Origin: Agromyces sp. Marseille-P2726
Lineage (GTDB): Bacteria > Actinomycetota > Actinomycetes > Actinomycetales > Microbacteriaceae
DNA length: 64,000 bases
Assembly: GCF_902809835.1 (NCBI RefSeq)
Contig: NZ_CADDWM010000011.1
Span: forward strand, 124,001-188,000
Direction: 5' to 3'
In this document: piece by piece, positions 25,379-34,196 of the stretch
Layout: every line of letters begins with the position of its first letter
Numbering within the stretch: the first letter of the stretch is position 1
Translations under genes and position numbers: made by a program
The notes under the pieces: model-generated
The model's database searches: none
What the model was told of the DNA's origin: nothing
Seen by the model: only the letters and a program-made list of their open reading frames with translations

Positions 25379-25418
25379 ATTCTACGCATTGCGACATATC
25401 GCCCGCAATGCGTACAAT
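25379..25418. promoter_or_regulatory. Symmetric divergent promoter-operator (MFS gene / dehydratase gene)
   Basis: TACGCATTGCG (25383-25393) and its perfect complement CGCAATGCGTA (25404-25414) are spaced so that their centres are 21 bp apart. Each half contributes a -35: plus strand TTGCGA (25389-25394), 18 bp, TACAAT (25413-25418); minus strand TTGCGG (25408-25403), 18 bp, TAGAAT (25384-25379). A regulator bound here would cover both promoters. Each half is itself close to the palindrome ACGCATTGCGT found near both IclR genes. Confidence 0.7.
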
Positions 25419-25473
25419 TGGAGGGTCGCGAGGGCGCCGGCGATGGCCCGCGGCGATGGAGACGAGGACGACG

Positions 25474-27234
25474 ATGCCCGAACTGCGCAGCAACCTTCCC
25501 CCCACCTCGGCCCTGGCGATCGCGCGAAGGGCGCACTACACGGCCCTCGGCATTCCCCGCGAGGACTGGACGAAGCCCAAGGTGGCCATCGTCAACACGT
25601 CATCCGAGCTTGCGGCCTGCTACTCCCACCTCGACCAGATCGCCGACGTGCTGAAGGGCGAGCTGCGTGCCGCCGGCCTGCTGCCGTTCGAGATCCGCAC
25701 CACGGCACCATCCGACTTCGTCACGAGCGCCGGGCGTGCGGGGCGCTACATCCTGCCGAGCCGCGATCTCATCGTCGACGACATCGAGGCCGCGGTCGAG
25801 GGCGCCAAGCTCGACGCGATGATCTGCCTGAGCTCGTGCGACAAGACCACGCCGGCGCACCTCATGGCCGCGGGCCGCCTCGACGTGCCGACCATCATCG
25901 TGCCATGCGGGTACCAGCACAGCGGTCTCGCCGAGGGCCGCGAGGCCGACATCGAGGAGATCTTCCTGCTCGCGTCGAAGGCCGCCGTCACGGGTGAGCC
26001 GACGGGCGAGCTCGAGGAGCTCGCCGAGGACGCGATCCTGGGTCCGGGCGTGTGCGCGGGGCTCGCGACGGCGAACTCCATGCACATCCTCGCCGAGGCC
26101 ATCGGCATGGCCCTGCCGGGCGCCGCCCCAGTGCGTGCGCTGAGCGAGCGGATGTGGGACAACGTGCGCCGCTCCGCGGTCGCCCTCGCCGAACTGATCG
26201 AGCGCGACATCCGCCCACGAAGCATCATCACCGAGGGGTCCGTCCGCAACGCCGTCCGCGCCGTGCTCGCGATCGGCGGCTCGATCAACACCATCAAGCA
26301 CCTCCAGGCGATCGCCGTCGAGGCCGGTCTCGACGTCGACGTGTGGGAGGCCTACCGGCAGCTCGGCCGCGAGACGCCGCTGCTGTGCTCGGTTCGCCCC
26401 AACGGCCCGCGCCTCACCGAGGAGTTCGAGGACGCCGGCGGCGGCGCAACGATCCTCCGGGAGCTGCTGCCCCTGCTCGACGGGAATCAGCTCACCGTCA
26501 GCGGCCGCACCGTCGCCGAGAACGCCGAGCTCGCCCCGCCCGCCGACGGCGACGTCATCCGCGGCATCCACGACCCGTTCGGCACCGATCCGGCGATCAG
26601 CGTGCTGAAGGGCACGCTCGCACCGGGCGGGGCCGTCGCCAAGCGGCCCGTACCCGACCCGGGGCCGCGGCGGTTCACGGGCCCCGCACGGGTCTTCGCG
26701 AATCGCGAGGAGGCGATCGCGGGCATCGCGAGCGGCCGGCTTCGCGAGGGCGATGTGGCGGTGATCCGTGGAATCGGCGTGGCGGGCGCGCCCGGAATGG
26801 GCATGACCTCGGCGTTCATCTTCGCACTGCACGCCCGCGGCCTCGCGCAGAAGGTCGCGCTCGTCACCGACGGGCAGTTCAGCGGCCTCGTCAACCAGGG
26901 CATGACCGTGGGCGAGGTCTCACCCGAGGCTGCCGCTCCCGGCGCACCCCTCGGGCTCGTGCGCGACGACGACCGCATCGACATCGACCTCGAGCGTGGC
27001 GTCGTCGACCTGCTCGTCGACCCCGCCGAGCTCGAGGCCCGCCCACCCTACGAGCCACCCGCCGACCGTGACAGCGGCGGTGGCTATCTCGACCAGTACG
27101 AACAGCTCGTGCAGCCCCTGAGCTGCGGTGCGGTGCTGTGCGGGCGCCCGTGCGGCAACGCCGAAGAACGACTCACCCAGCCGGGCGCCGCGGCGCCGCG
27201 GTATCCCGTCGACACCCTGGAAGGCCCCCGATGA
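25474..27234 (+). CDS. IlvD/Edd-family dehydratase (Fe-S, dihydroxy-acid or aldonate type)
   Basis: The 586-residue protein has the three cluster cysteines expected of the family: Cys49 (SELAACYSHL), Cys122 (SSCDKT, with the Mg-binding Lys124) and Cys194 (GPGVCAGLATANSM). The C-terminal swivel domain is TDGQFSG followed by VGEVSPEA. It would dehydrate a 2,3-dihydroxy acid or sugar acid to a 2-oxo acid. Motif variations (SSELAAC instead of the common NPC/NxC, GPGVCAGLATANS) set it apart from biosynthetic IlvD, so a catabolic substrate is likely. ATG at 25474 follows GAGGACGACG; an upstream in-frame ATG at 25456 lacks a ribosome site. The stop overlaps the FAD oxidoreductase start (ATGA). Confidence 0.87.
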   Translation: MPELRSNLPPTSALAIARRAHYTALGIPREDWTKPKVAIVNTSSELAACYSHLDQIADVLKGELRAAGLLPFEIRTTAPSDFVTSAGRAGRYILPSRDLIVDDIEAAVEGAKLDAMICLSSCDKTTPAHLMAAGRLDVPTIIVPCGYQHSGLAEGREADIEEIFLLASKAAVTGEPTGELEELAEDAILGPGVCAGLATANSMHILAEAIGMALPGAAPVRALSERMWDNVRRSAVALAELIERDIRPRSIITEGSVRNAVRAVLAIGGSINTIKHLQAIAVEAGLDVDVWEAYRQLGRETPLLCSVRPNGPRLTEEFEDAGGGATILRELLPLLDGNQLTVSGRTVAENAELAPPADGDVIRGIHDPFGTDPAISVLKGTLAPGGAVAKRPVPDPGPRRFTGPARVFANREEAIAGIASGRLREGDVAVIRGIGVAGAPGMGMTSAFIFALHARGLAQKVALVTDGQFSGLVNQGMTVGEVSPEAAAPGAPLGLVRDDDRIDIDLERGVVDLLVDPAELEARPPYEPPADRDSGGGYLDQYEQLVQPLSCGAVLCGRPCGNAEERLTQPGAAAPRYPVDTLEGPR

Positions 27235-28598
27235 CCACAGCGACCATCCACGAACCCGCCCGCGACATCCCGGTGATCGGGGAGTACGACGTGGTGGTGT
27301 GCGGGGGCGGGCCGGCCGGCCTGCTCGCCGCCACGGCCGCCTCCCGAGCGGGCCGCTCGACGCTGCTGATCGAGAAGTACGGCTTCCTCGGCGGTGCAGG
27401 CACCATGGGCGGGCTCGCGACCTTCTGCGGCATGCACGCCCGCTCGTACGGCACCGACATCCAGTCGGTGCACGGTTACGTCGACGAGCTGCTCGAACGC
27501 ATGGCGGCGATGGACGGGCTGAACCGGCCGCACCTCTCGGTCGACGACCGCATCGCAGCACTGTCGTACGACATCTCGGCACTCAAGATCGCCGCCGACG
27601 AGCTCGTGCTCGCGGGCGGGGCCGAACTGCTCTTCCACACCTCCGTCGTCGACGTCGTCAAGGCCGACGACGCCACGATCGACGCGGTCGTCGTGGAGTC
27701 GAAGTCGGGTCGCGGCGCGATCCGGGGGCGATTCTTCATCGACGGCACCGGCGACGGCGACATCGCCGCGTGGTCGGGCGCGCCCTACGAGCGCTCCGAG
27801 CACCTCATGTACCCGTCGCTCATGTTCCGCATCAACGGCGTATACCCGGCCGAGGCAGGGCCGGCATGGAAGACGGTACGACGCCTCATGGAGGAGGCCG
27901 AGGAGGCCGGTACGCATCGCTTCCCGCGCAAGAAGCCGATCGTGCGGCCGCAGCGCAACCCGCTGGAATGGCGCTCGAACCTCACCCAGCTCTCGAACGA
28001 GGACGGCTCGGCCATCGACGGCACCGACGTGCGGCAACTGACCCGGGGAGAGATCCAGGGTCGCCGCCAGGTGAAGGACGTCTTCGACTTCATCAAGACG
28101 AACACGCCGGGCTTCCAGGACTCGTACATCGTCGACATCGCCCCGTCCATCGGCATCCGCGAGACGCGACGGATCGTCGGCCAGTACCAGCTCACCGAGC
28201 AGGACGTGCTCGGGTGCGCGGACTTCGACGACACCATCGGAGTGAACGGATGGCCCGTCGAGGCCCATGTCGTGGGCGACGTGGAGTTCCGGTTCCCGCC
28301 CGTCGAATCCCGAGGCTTCAACCAGTTGCCCTACCGGATGCTGGTGCCGCAGCTCGTCGACAACCTGCTCGTGGTCGGCCGATGCGCGTCGATGACGCAG
28401 GGAGGCCAGTCGTCGGGCCGCGTCACCGGACCCTGCTTCGCCATGGGACAGGCGGCCGGAACCGCCGCCGATCTCGCCCTCTCGGGCGATGGGGCGGCCG
28501 CGAGCGTCGATGTCCCCACGCTGCAGGGCCGCCTCGAGGCCGACGGTGCCTATCTCGGCACGACCGAGCCGACGGGCATGGAGATCGCGGTGGCCTGA
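27231..28598 (+). CDS. FAD-dependent oxidoreductase (PF12831-like)
   Basis: The 455-residue flavoprotein has a dinucleotide-binding start DVVVCGGGPAGLLAATAAS, followed by LIEKYGFLGGAGTMGG. This second segment is typical of the PF12831 FAD-dependent oxidoreductase group. A further FAD segment near the C-terminus reads DNLLVVGRCASMTQGGQSSG, followed by RVTGPCFAMGQAAGTAA. The chemistry of this group is poorly characterised. ATG at 27231 overlaps the dehydratase stop and has GGAAGG upstream, so both enzymes are made together and probably act in sequence. The gene is convergent with the IclR regulator gene, which likely controls the pair. I cannot name the substrate. Confidence 0.82.
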   Translation: MTTATIHEPARDIPVIGEYDVVVCGGGPAGLLAATAASRAGRSTLLIEKYGFLGGAGTMGGLATFCGMHARSYGTDIQSVHGYVDELLERMAAMDGLNRPHLSVDDRIAALSYDISALKIAADELVLAGGAELLFHTSVVDVVKADDATIDAVVVESKSGRGAIRGRFFIDGTGDGDIAAWSGAPYERSEHLMYPSLMFRINGVYPAEAGPAWKTVRRLMEEAEEAGTHRFPRKKPIVRPQRNPLEWRSNLTQLSNEDGSAIDGTDVRQLTRGEIQGRRQVKDVFDFIKTNTPGFQDSYIVDIAPSIGIRETRRIVGQYQLTEQDVLGCADFDDTIGVNGWPVEAHVVGDVEFRFPPVESRGFNQLPYRMLVPQLVDNLLVVGRCASMTQGGQSSGRVTGPCFAMGQAAGTAADLALSGDGAAASVDVPTLQGRLEADGAYLGTTEPTGMEIAVA

Positions 28599-28620
28599 CG
28601 GTCGGCACGCTCACCCGGAT

Positions 28621-29412
28621 TCAGCGGGACCGGAAGATCTGCGGATTCGCGTTTCGGTAGGCGGCGGCGATGCCGTCGGCCGCGCGCTGCAGCGCGGGCC
28701 TCACGGTCTCGCGCAGTGATTCCTCGGTCTCTCGCACGGTGGTCGACGAAGCGGTGATGCCTCCGACTGCGCGGTCGTCGACCACGACGGGCACCGCGAC
28801 GGCGACCTGCCCGGGGTGCAGTTCCTCGATGGACACGTCGTAGCCGCGCTCGCGTACGACGTCGAGGCGCGCGCGCAGCACATCGGGGTCGGTGATCGTG
28901 TTCGGCGTGTGCACCTCGAGCCGCGCCTTCGCCAGATACCGCTTGAGCTCCCGCTCGGGCAGGTCGGCCAGCAGCACCTTGCCGATCGCGGTCGCATGCG
29001 CCGGAAGGCGCGTGCCGATGCGGATGGCGTCGGGAAGCGGCCGACGGTCCTCGACGCGGGCGACGTGGATGACCTCGTGGCCGTCGAGCACGCCGACGCT
29101 GCAGGTCTCACCGGTCGCCTCGACGACATCCGCCATGTACGGGTAGGCCACCTCGGGAAGGGAGGAACGCTGGAAGTAGCCGGCCCCGAGTTCGAGAATG
29201 CGCGGTGCCAGGCTCCACTGGCCGCTCTGGACGACCACGTAGCCCAGGTGCTGGAACGTGAGCAGGATGCGCCGCACCACCGGGCGCGAGAGATCCACCC
29301 GCGTGGCGATCTCGGCGACGCTCATCGTGGTGTCACGCTGCCCCAGCGCGCGGAGCACCTCCACGCCGCGCTCGATGCTCTGGATCCGATCGCGCGACCG
29401 TTCCTCCGCCAC
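28621..29412 (-). CDS. IclR-family transcriptional regulator 1
   Basis: The 263-residue protein has an N-terminal winged helix (residues about 12-75; SIERGVEVLRALGQRDTT, then LSRPVVRRILLTFQHLGYV). A GAF-like effector domain follows, with the family landmarks HATAIGKVLLAD and GYDVSIEELHPGQVAVAVPV. IclR proteins bind small acids and act on short palindromes. GTG at 29412 has GGAGG at proper spacing. Its promoter region carries the perfect 11-bp palindrome ACGCATTGCGT (29429-29439), consistent with autoregulation. The same box occurs in the divergent promoter at 25379-25418, so this protein is the likely regulator of the dehydratase/oxidoreductase/MFS genes and perhaps of more of the island. Confidence 0.88.
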   Translation of the reverse strand: MAEERSRDRIQSIERGVEVLRALGQRDTTMSVAEIATRVDLSRPVVRRILLTFQHLGYVVVQSGQWSLAPRILELGAGYFQRSSLPEVAYPYMADVVEATGETCSVGVLDGHEVIHVARVEDRRPLPDAIRIGTRLPAHATAIGKVLLADLPERELKRYLAKARLEVHTPNTITDPDVLRARLDVVRERGYDVSIEELHPGQVAVAVPVVVDDRAVGGITASSTTVRETEESLRETVRPALQRAADGIAAAYRNANPQIFRSR

Positions 29413-29428
29413 CTCTACCTCCGGTCGT

Positions 29429-29439
29429 ACGCATTGCGT
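29429..29439. promoter_or_regulatory. IclR box upstream of IclR gene 1
   Basis: ACGCATTGCGT is a perfect palindrome around one central base, located 17 bases before the GTG start on the minus strand. Read on the minus strand it lies in TGAACGCAATGCGT, which closely matches the sites near 43675 and 49922-49955. An autoregulatory operator is the likely function. Confidence 0.6.
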
Positions 29440-29496
29440 TCAGGACGTTCCCATCCTATGCCGACGACCGGATGGCGGCTGGCGTGGCGCGGCCGA

Positions 29497-30294
29497 TCAG
29501 GCGGACGTGTTCCTCAGGCCATACACGGATTCGTGCCACGGGATGAAGAACCGCTTGAGCTCATTGACGATGAGGTACAGCACCAGGCCGATGATGGAGA
29601 GCCACAGGATGAGGGCGAACGTCATGGCGGCGTCGAGCGAGTTCATCGCCGCGACGACCATGTTCCCGAGGCCGTTGTTGCCACCGAGGTACTCGCCGAC
29701 GATCGCACCGATCGTGGCCAGCACGATGGCCACCTCCATGCCGGCGAAGAGGTACGGCAGGAGGCTGCGCATCTCGAGTTGGGTGAACCGCTGCCGACGT
29801 GTCGCGTTCAGGCTGGTCATGACCTCCCGGTGCCCCTGCTCCACCGAGCGGACACCGAGCAGCACGTTCAGCATGATCGGGAAGAAGGCGAGCAGCGCCG
29901 ACAGCACGACCTTCGAGGTGAGGCCGAACCCGAACCAGATGACGAAGAGGGGCACGAACGCGACCTTCGGCGCGACCTGCGAGATCACGATGAGGGGCCG
30001 GAGGCTCACCTCGAGCCACTGCAGCTTGCCGAGCACCACGCCGACGACGACGCCGACCACCATGGCGATCAGGAAGCCGGTGATGATCTCGGTCACGGTC
30101 GTCAGGGTCGCCGCCCAGGCACGCTCGTTGGTGAGGAGGCTGACGAAGGCCTCCCAGACCTCTCCGGGCGGCGGGAAGATGAACGGATTGACGTTGAACG
30201 CCGTCACGATGACCTGCCAGGCCACCACGATCAGGACGATGAGCGACGGCGTGACGATCCAGGGCAACAGCTTGATCGCGCGATTGCGGGACAT
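29497..30294 (-). CDS. ABC transporter permease, NitT/TauT (SsuC) type, system 1
   Basis: The 265-residue protein has about six membrane helices and the binding-protein-dependent permease EAA loop region (MTSLNATRRQRFTQLEMRS, followed by LPYLFAGMEVAI), which docks on the ATPase. It resembles SsuC/TauC/ThiX permeases that import sulfonates, nitrate, pyrimidine precursors or aromatic acids. ATG at 30294 has a GAGGAGGAAT ribosome site; the upstream ATPase stop is one base before it. It is the last gene of the eight-gene minus-strand operon that starts at 36107. The cargo is probably the substrate of the aconitase X/UGSC enzymes. Confidence 0.88.
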   Translation of the reverse strand: MSRNRAIKLLPWIVTPSLIVLIVVAWQVIVTAFNVNPFIFPPPGEVWEAFVSLLTNERAWAATLTTVTEIITGFLIAMVVGVVVGVVLGKLQWLEVSLRPLIVISQVAPKVAFVPLFVIWFGFGLTSKVVLSALLAFFPIMLNVLLGVRSVEQGHREVMTSLNATRRQRFTQLEMRSLLPYLFAGMEVAIVLATIGAIVGEYLGGNNGLGNMVVAAMNSLDAAMTFALILWLSIIGLVLYLIVNELKRFFIPWHESVYGLRNTSA

Positions 30295-30295
30295 C

Positions 30296-31141
30296 TCATT
30301 CCTCCTCGTCGATGTCGTGCCGGAGCTTCCGCACGATCTCGTTGAATTCGACCGTGGTCTGCAGGTCGACCGACCGGGGCTTCTCGAACTCGGCCGGCAG
30401 GATCTGCCGGATGCGGCCCGGCCGCGGGGTCATGTGCACGACGCGGTCCGCGAGGAACACCGCCTCGGGGATGTCGTGCGTGACGAACACGACCGTGGAG
30501 TTCGTCTCGAGCACGATGCGCTGCAACTCGAGGTTCATGCGCTCGCGGGTGAGCGCGTCGAGCGCGCCGAACGGCTCGTCCATGAGCAGCAGTTCGGGCT
30601 CGGTCGACAGGGCGCGCGCGATGGCGGCGCGCTGCCGCATGCCGCCCGAGAGCTCACGGGGGTACGACTTCTCGAACCCGGTGAGGCCGACGAGCGCGGC
30701 GAGGTCGGCCGCCCGCGCCCGGCGCTCGGCCTTGCCGACGCCGCGGAGCTTCATGGGCAGCGCGATGTTGTCGAGCACCGAGAACCACGGGAAGAGGTTG
30801 CTCTCCTGGAACACGAAGCCGAGCTTCGTGACCGCGGTGGGGTCGACCTGGGCGCCGCGCCAGAGCGAGCGTCCGTCGACCTCGATCGTGCCCGTGGTCG
30901 GCGAGAGCAGCCCGCCGATCATGCGCAGCAGGGTGGTCTTACCGCAGCCCGATCGGCCGATGAGGGCGACGAACTCGCCGACCCGGATATCCAGGTCGAT
31001 CCCCGAGACCGCGTGCGTCACGCCGGCCCGGGTGGTGAAGTCGCGTCCGAGGTCGGTGATGTGGAGCCTGGGAACCTCTGGTGCGGGCGCGTTCGACGGC
31101 GCGACCCGGGCGGACGTGTCGTGTGTCGTCATGGTGGGCAT
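30296..31141 (-). CDS. ABC transporter ATP-binding protein, NitT/TauT type, system 1
   Basis: The 281-residue ATPase has Walker A GRSGCGKTTL, Q-loop FQESNLFPW, signature LSGGMRQRAAIARAL, Walker B LLLMDEPFGALD and the switch histidine in VTHDIPEA. These are the motifs of SsuB/TauB/NrtD-type importers. An N-terminal tail of about 25 residues precedes the first strand. The ATG at 31141 follows GAGAGAGAG; a second in-frame ATG at 31132 is an alternative start. The permease gene follows after one base, and the lipoprotein gene lies 76 bases upstream on the same strand. Confidence 0.88.
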   Translation of the reverse strand: MPTMTTHDTSARVAPSNAPAPEVPRLHITDLGRDFTTRAGVTHAVSGIDLDIRVGEFVALIGRSGCGKTTLLRMIGGLLSPTTGTIEVDGRSLWRGAQVDPTAVTKLGFVFQESNLFPWFSVLDNIALPMKLRGVGKAERRARAADLAALVGLTGFEKSYPRELSGGMRQRAAIARALSTEPELLLMDEPFGALDALTRERMNLELQRIVLETNSTVVFVTHDIPEAVFLADRVVHMTPRPGRIRQILPAEFEKPRSVDLQTTVEFNEIVRKLRHDIDEEE

Positions 31142-31217
31142 CGTCGCTCTCTCTCGATGTGAGGCGGGGTCCCGCGTTCGGTCGCGCGACCCCGCCTCGC
31201 TGTCCTGTGCGGCTGGG

Positions 31218-32324
31218 TCAGTCGGCCGGCAGGTACTCGTCCGTGATCCAGTCCTCGGGGTTCTGGCCGCCCTTGAGCAGCCCCGACTTGGCGTACGTCT
31301 CGTAGGCGTTCGTCCACGCGTCGAGATCGTTCTCGAGCAGGCCGAGCTGACCCTCGGGGTCGACCCAGGTCTCGGTCGTGTACACCTCGAGCGCAGCCTT
31401 GGCGACCGCGTCGTCCTCGAGCGCGGCGAACGAGAAGTCGCCGCTGTCGCGGAGCGTCGCGAGCACGTTCTCGAAGTCGTTCTCGGCATCGTCGATGACC
31501 GCCTGCGTGGCCTCCTTGATCGCCGCGAGGAATGCCTCGATCTGCTCGACCCGGGCTGGGTCCTCGAGGTTCGACTGCGTCGTGATCCATGCCTGCAGGT
31601 CGGGCGCGTCGCCGAGACCGGCGGGGCTGACGGTGGCGTCGGGGTTCTGCTCGGCGAGCGCGATCGACGTGTCGAGGCTCACGATGTAGCCGCCCAGCTG
31701 TCCCTGCTTCACGAGCTCGAACGTGGCGCCGGTCACCGGCACCGCCTGCCGCGTCACGGAGTCGCGCGGGATATCGTTCGCGTCGAGCGCGAGGTTGAGC
31801 ATCTTCTCGCTCGTGCCGCCGATCGAGCCCATTCCCATGACCTCGCCCTCCATGTCCTGCGGCGATTCGATGGGCTCGCTCTCGAGGGAGGCGACGCGGA
31901 GGTTGGACTTGTGCGCCATGGTGCCCACCGCCACGATCGGCTGGCCGTCCTCCATGCCGGGGAAGACGTCGACGGTGCTCGCGCGGGTGATGGGCGCCGC
32001 GCCGCCGAGGAGGGTCTGGATGGCGGCCGCTGTTCCCTGGACGGGCTGCAGCTGCACGTCGAGGCCGTGCTTCTCGAAGTATCCGCCGGCATAGGCGTAC
32101 ATCTCGGGTGTGAAGGTGAACGACTCGAGCGGGAGGAAGGTGACGACCACCATCTTCGTGAGCTTCTCCTGGTCGCCCGCGCCCGCCGTCGAGTCCGCCC
32201 CGTCGGACGGCGATCCGGCGCACGCGCTCAGTACCAAGGCTCCGGCTGCGGCCATGACCGCCGCCATCCGGGTGAACCGCCGTCTCGGGGTGCTCGTGCC
32301 CCGAGCTTTCACTGCTGTGATCAT
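31218..32324 (-). CDS. ABC transporter substrate-binding lipoprotein, NitT/TauT type, system 1
   Basis: The 368-residue protein has a basic N-terminus, a hydrophobic signal segment and the lipobox LSAC with Cys35, so it is a membrane-anchored lipoprotein outside the cell. The mature part is a type II periplasmic-binding fold of the SsuA/THI5-like group (GGYFEKHGLDVQLQPVQG, then GAAPITRASTVD). ATG at 32324 has ACAGGAG upstream. It lies 91 bases after the small aconitase X subunit gene on the same strand, with a small inverted repeat (CTTTTCA/TGAAAG) in between. The ligand cannot be predicted. Confidence 0.87.
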   Translation of the reverse strand: MITAVKARGTSTPRRRFTRMAAVMAAAGALVLSACAGSPSDGADSTAGAGDQEKLTKMVVVTFLPLESFTFTPEMYAYAGGYFEKHGLDVQLQPVQGTAAAIQTLLGGAAPITRASTVDVFPGMEDGQPIVAVGTMAHKSNLRVASLESEPIESPQDMEGEVMGMGSIGGTSEKMLNLALDANDIPRDSVTRQAVPVTGATFELVKQGQLGGYIVSLDTSIALAEQNPDATVSPAGLGDAPDLQAWITTQSNLEDPARVEQIEAFLAAIKEATQAVIDDAENDFENVLATLRDSGDFSFAALEDDAVAKAALEVYTTETWVDPEGQLGLLENDLDAWTNAYETYAKSGLLKGGQNPEDWITDEYLPAD

Positions 32325-32415
32325 TTCGACTCCTGTGTCGGACTGATACGCCCGCTACAGTGCGGACGGCTGGGGTCGAGTCTGCCGACCGGCGGCGGCG
32401 CCTCCAAGTACCTTT

Positions 32416-32895
32416 TCAGATAGTGAAAGCAAGCGTAGTCTGGATTCCACCAGCTCCGGCTCGGCGAAGGACCGAGACGAGGCCGGCATCGCCGTCGACC
32501 CGCACGAGGTCCCCCGTCCGGATCGTTTCGAGGGGGTCGGGTTCGGCCTCGACCACCGTCGGCACCCGGGTCACGATGGCGCCGAGCACGGCTTTCGTGG
32601 TGAGCACGTTGAAGACCATGGCCGCCGGCCCGGTGCCCATGAGCCGGGTGCTCTGGAAGTAGCCCGACCATCCCGACGAGCCCTTCGCGCCGGGGAACAC
32701 GAGCACCTTGCCGGTGAAGCACACGCCGAACAGCTCGTGCCGCGGTTCGATGATCGTGCCCGTCGCCACGTCGATGCCGCCGAAGCCCGAGATGGCGTCG
32801 TGCGTGACGAGCGCCTCGGCCTCCACCACGCCGGGCACGATGCCACGTCCGCGCAGCTCGAGCAGGGGCTCGCCGTCGGGCGCGGGCCCGGTCAT
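32416..32895 (-). CDS. Aconitase X small (swivelling) subunit
   Basis: The 159-residue protein matches the AcnX swivel domain (formerly DUF126). It opens with LRGRGIVPGVVEAEALVTHDAISGFGGID and continues with TGKVLVFPGAKGSSGWSGYF, the loop that places a serine in the active site shared with the large subunit. AcnX enzymes are iron-sulfur dehydratases; known members act on cis-3-hydroxy-L-proline or mevalonate 5-phosphate, many are uncharacterised. ATG at 32895 overlaps the large-subunit stop (ATGA), so the subunits are made in equal amounts. A longer frame upstream overlaps the large subunit and is not used. Confidence 0.87.
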   Translation of the reverse strand: MTGPAPDGEPLLELRGRGIVPGVVEAEALVTHDAISGFGGIDVATGTIIEPRHELFGVCFTGKVLVFPGAKGSSGWSGYFQSTRLMGTGPAAMVFNVLTTKAVLGAIVTRVPTVVEAEPDPLETIRTGDLVRVDGDAGLVSVLRRAGAGGIQTTLAFTI

Positions 32896-34172
32896 GAGAG
32901 TCCGCCCCGCCATCTCCCGGTGACGGCCGCGTCGATGCACTCGTCGAGCGAGCCGAACCACGCCTCGATGCCGAGGATCGCGGGCAGGTAGTGCGCCTGC
33001 TTCGCCGAGTCGGTCGCGAACACGCGGGTCCCGGGTGGCGCCGCCTTCGACATGGCCGGACACGAGTCGGTGAGCACCCGGCCGCCCGCCTGCGTGATCG
33101 TGCGCGTGTAGCCGTTGCGGTCCGCCATCGTGCGAAGCGCTCGGGGTGTCATGACCCACAACTCGGTGCCGTCGTGCAGGCGACGATCCTCCAGCAGGTA
33201 CGCGATGCGCGCGATCTGGTCGAGCGAGGCGTGGGGGCACCCCAGCAGCACGAAGTCGACATCGGTGCTCGTGCCCTGCCCGTTGAGCGTCTCGTAGACC
33301 CACTCGCGTTCGCGGGGTCCGTACCGGATGGGCTCGGGCGCGGGGCGACCGCCGAAGGCCGCCTCGAGGCTCGGCGCCTCGGGCGTGATGCCCGGGATGT
33401 GGTACAGCTCGACGCCGCCCGACGTGGCGGTCGCGGCACCGAAGTGCTTGAGGTCGGCCAGGTCTGGCTGGGCGAGCTCGCCGATCACCGCCGGCCGCGC
33501 CTCCTGCACGGTCTCACCGACGAAGTACCCGAACATCCCCCACTCCTGGAAGTCGTCGACCGACACATCAGCCTGGAGCAGGTGCGTCGCGAAGCGGTTC
33601 TCGGGCAGGTGGTTGCCCCAGTAGGGGATCTTCCCCGTGAGGCTGGCGGCACCGGTCGACGCCCCACCCTCGCAGTTCGTGCGAGCGCCGAGCACCGAGT
33701 TGCAGTACACGACCGCCGACGACTCCATCCATGCGCAGTGCTCGCCGCGCACGGGCAGGTTCCCCACCTGGTACGGCGTGCACGTGGCGAGGATGTTCAC
33801 GCCGCGCTCGCTGTAGTACGACTCGGCGCTGCCCTGCAGCTCGATCGACTCGGGAGCGTACTTCGTCAGCCCCGCGGCATCCGGCCCGAATCCGTGCTGC
33901 AGCTGGCAGGTCGGCACCCTCATGCGCGGAATCTCGATCTCGCGGTCGCAGTCGAGGTTGATGACGGCATAGGCCTTCGCCCAGCCGCCCTCCTCGAACA
34001 GCCTGCGCTTCGCCGGCGACGGCTGCGTCATCGTGCCCGCGACGTTGCGCGTCTCCACGAGCCGCTCGGCGCCGAGGGCGTCGCCGTAGCGGATCAGCAG
34101 GTCCATCGCGGCCGCGACGGCCTCGCCCTCGGCACCGTCGCGCATCCCCTTCTCCTCGTCGGTGAGGAACAT
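32892..34172 (-). CDS. Aconitase X catalytic (large) subunit
   Basis: The 426-residue protein shows the AcnX landmarks in order: NVAGTMTQPSP, CTPYQVG with Cys131, GEHCAWMESSAVVYCNSV followed by LGARTN, LLGCPHASLDQI with Cys312 and DSCPAMS with Cys371. The three cysteines 131, 312 and 371 are the likely iron-sulfur ligands. In relatives I remember, the segment after LGARTN reads REGG; here it is CEGG (Cys167), which may change substrate recognition. The substrate is unknown. ATG at 34172 has AGGAGG. It sits in the UGSC operon next to a CxxC small protein that could help with the cluster, and upstream of an ABC importer. Confidence 0.87.
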   Translation of the reverse strand: MFLTDEEKGMRDGAEGEAVAAAMDLLIRYGDALGAERLVETRNVAGTMTQPSPAKRRLFEEGGWAKAYAVINLDCDREIEIPRMRVPTCQLQHGFGPDAAGLTKYAPESIELQGSAESYYSERGVNILATCTPYQVGNLPVRGEHCAWMESSAVVYCNSVLGARTNCEGGASTGAASLTGKIPYWGNHLPENRFATHLLQADVSVDDFQEWGMFGYFVGETVQEARPAVIGELAQPDLADLKHFGAATATSGGVELYHIPGITPEAPSLEAAFGGRPAPEPIRYGPREREWVYETLNGQGTSTDVDFVLLGCPHASLDQIARIAYLLEDRRLHDGTELWVMTPRALRTMADRNGYTRTITQAGGRVLTDSCPAMSKAAPPGTRVFATDSAKQAHYLPAILGIEAWFGSLDECIDAAVTGRWRGGLS

Positions 34173-34196
34173 GTCGACCTCCTGTGTCGTGGACTC

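Noticed and set aside
22506-25505. A 999-codon open frame on the minus strand across the ThDP and MFS genes
   Set aside because: It overlaps two well-supported genes, is Arg/Gly/His-rich and has no protein-family features. High GC leaves such long antisense frames open by chance.
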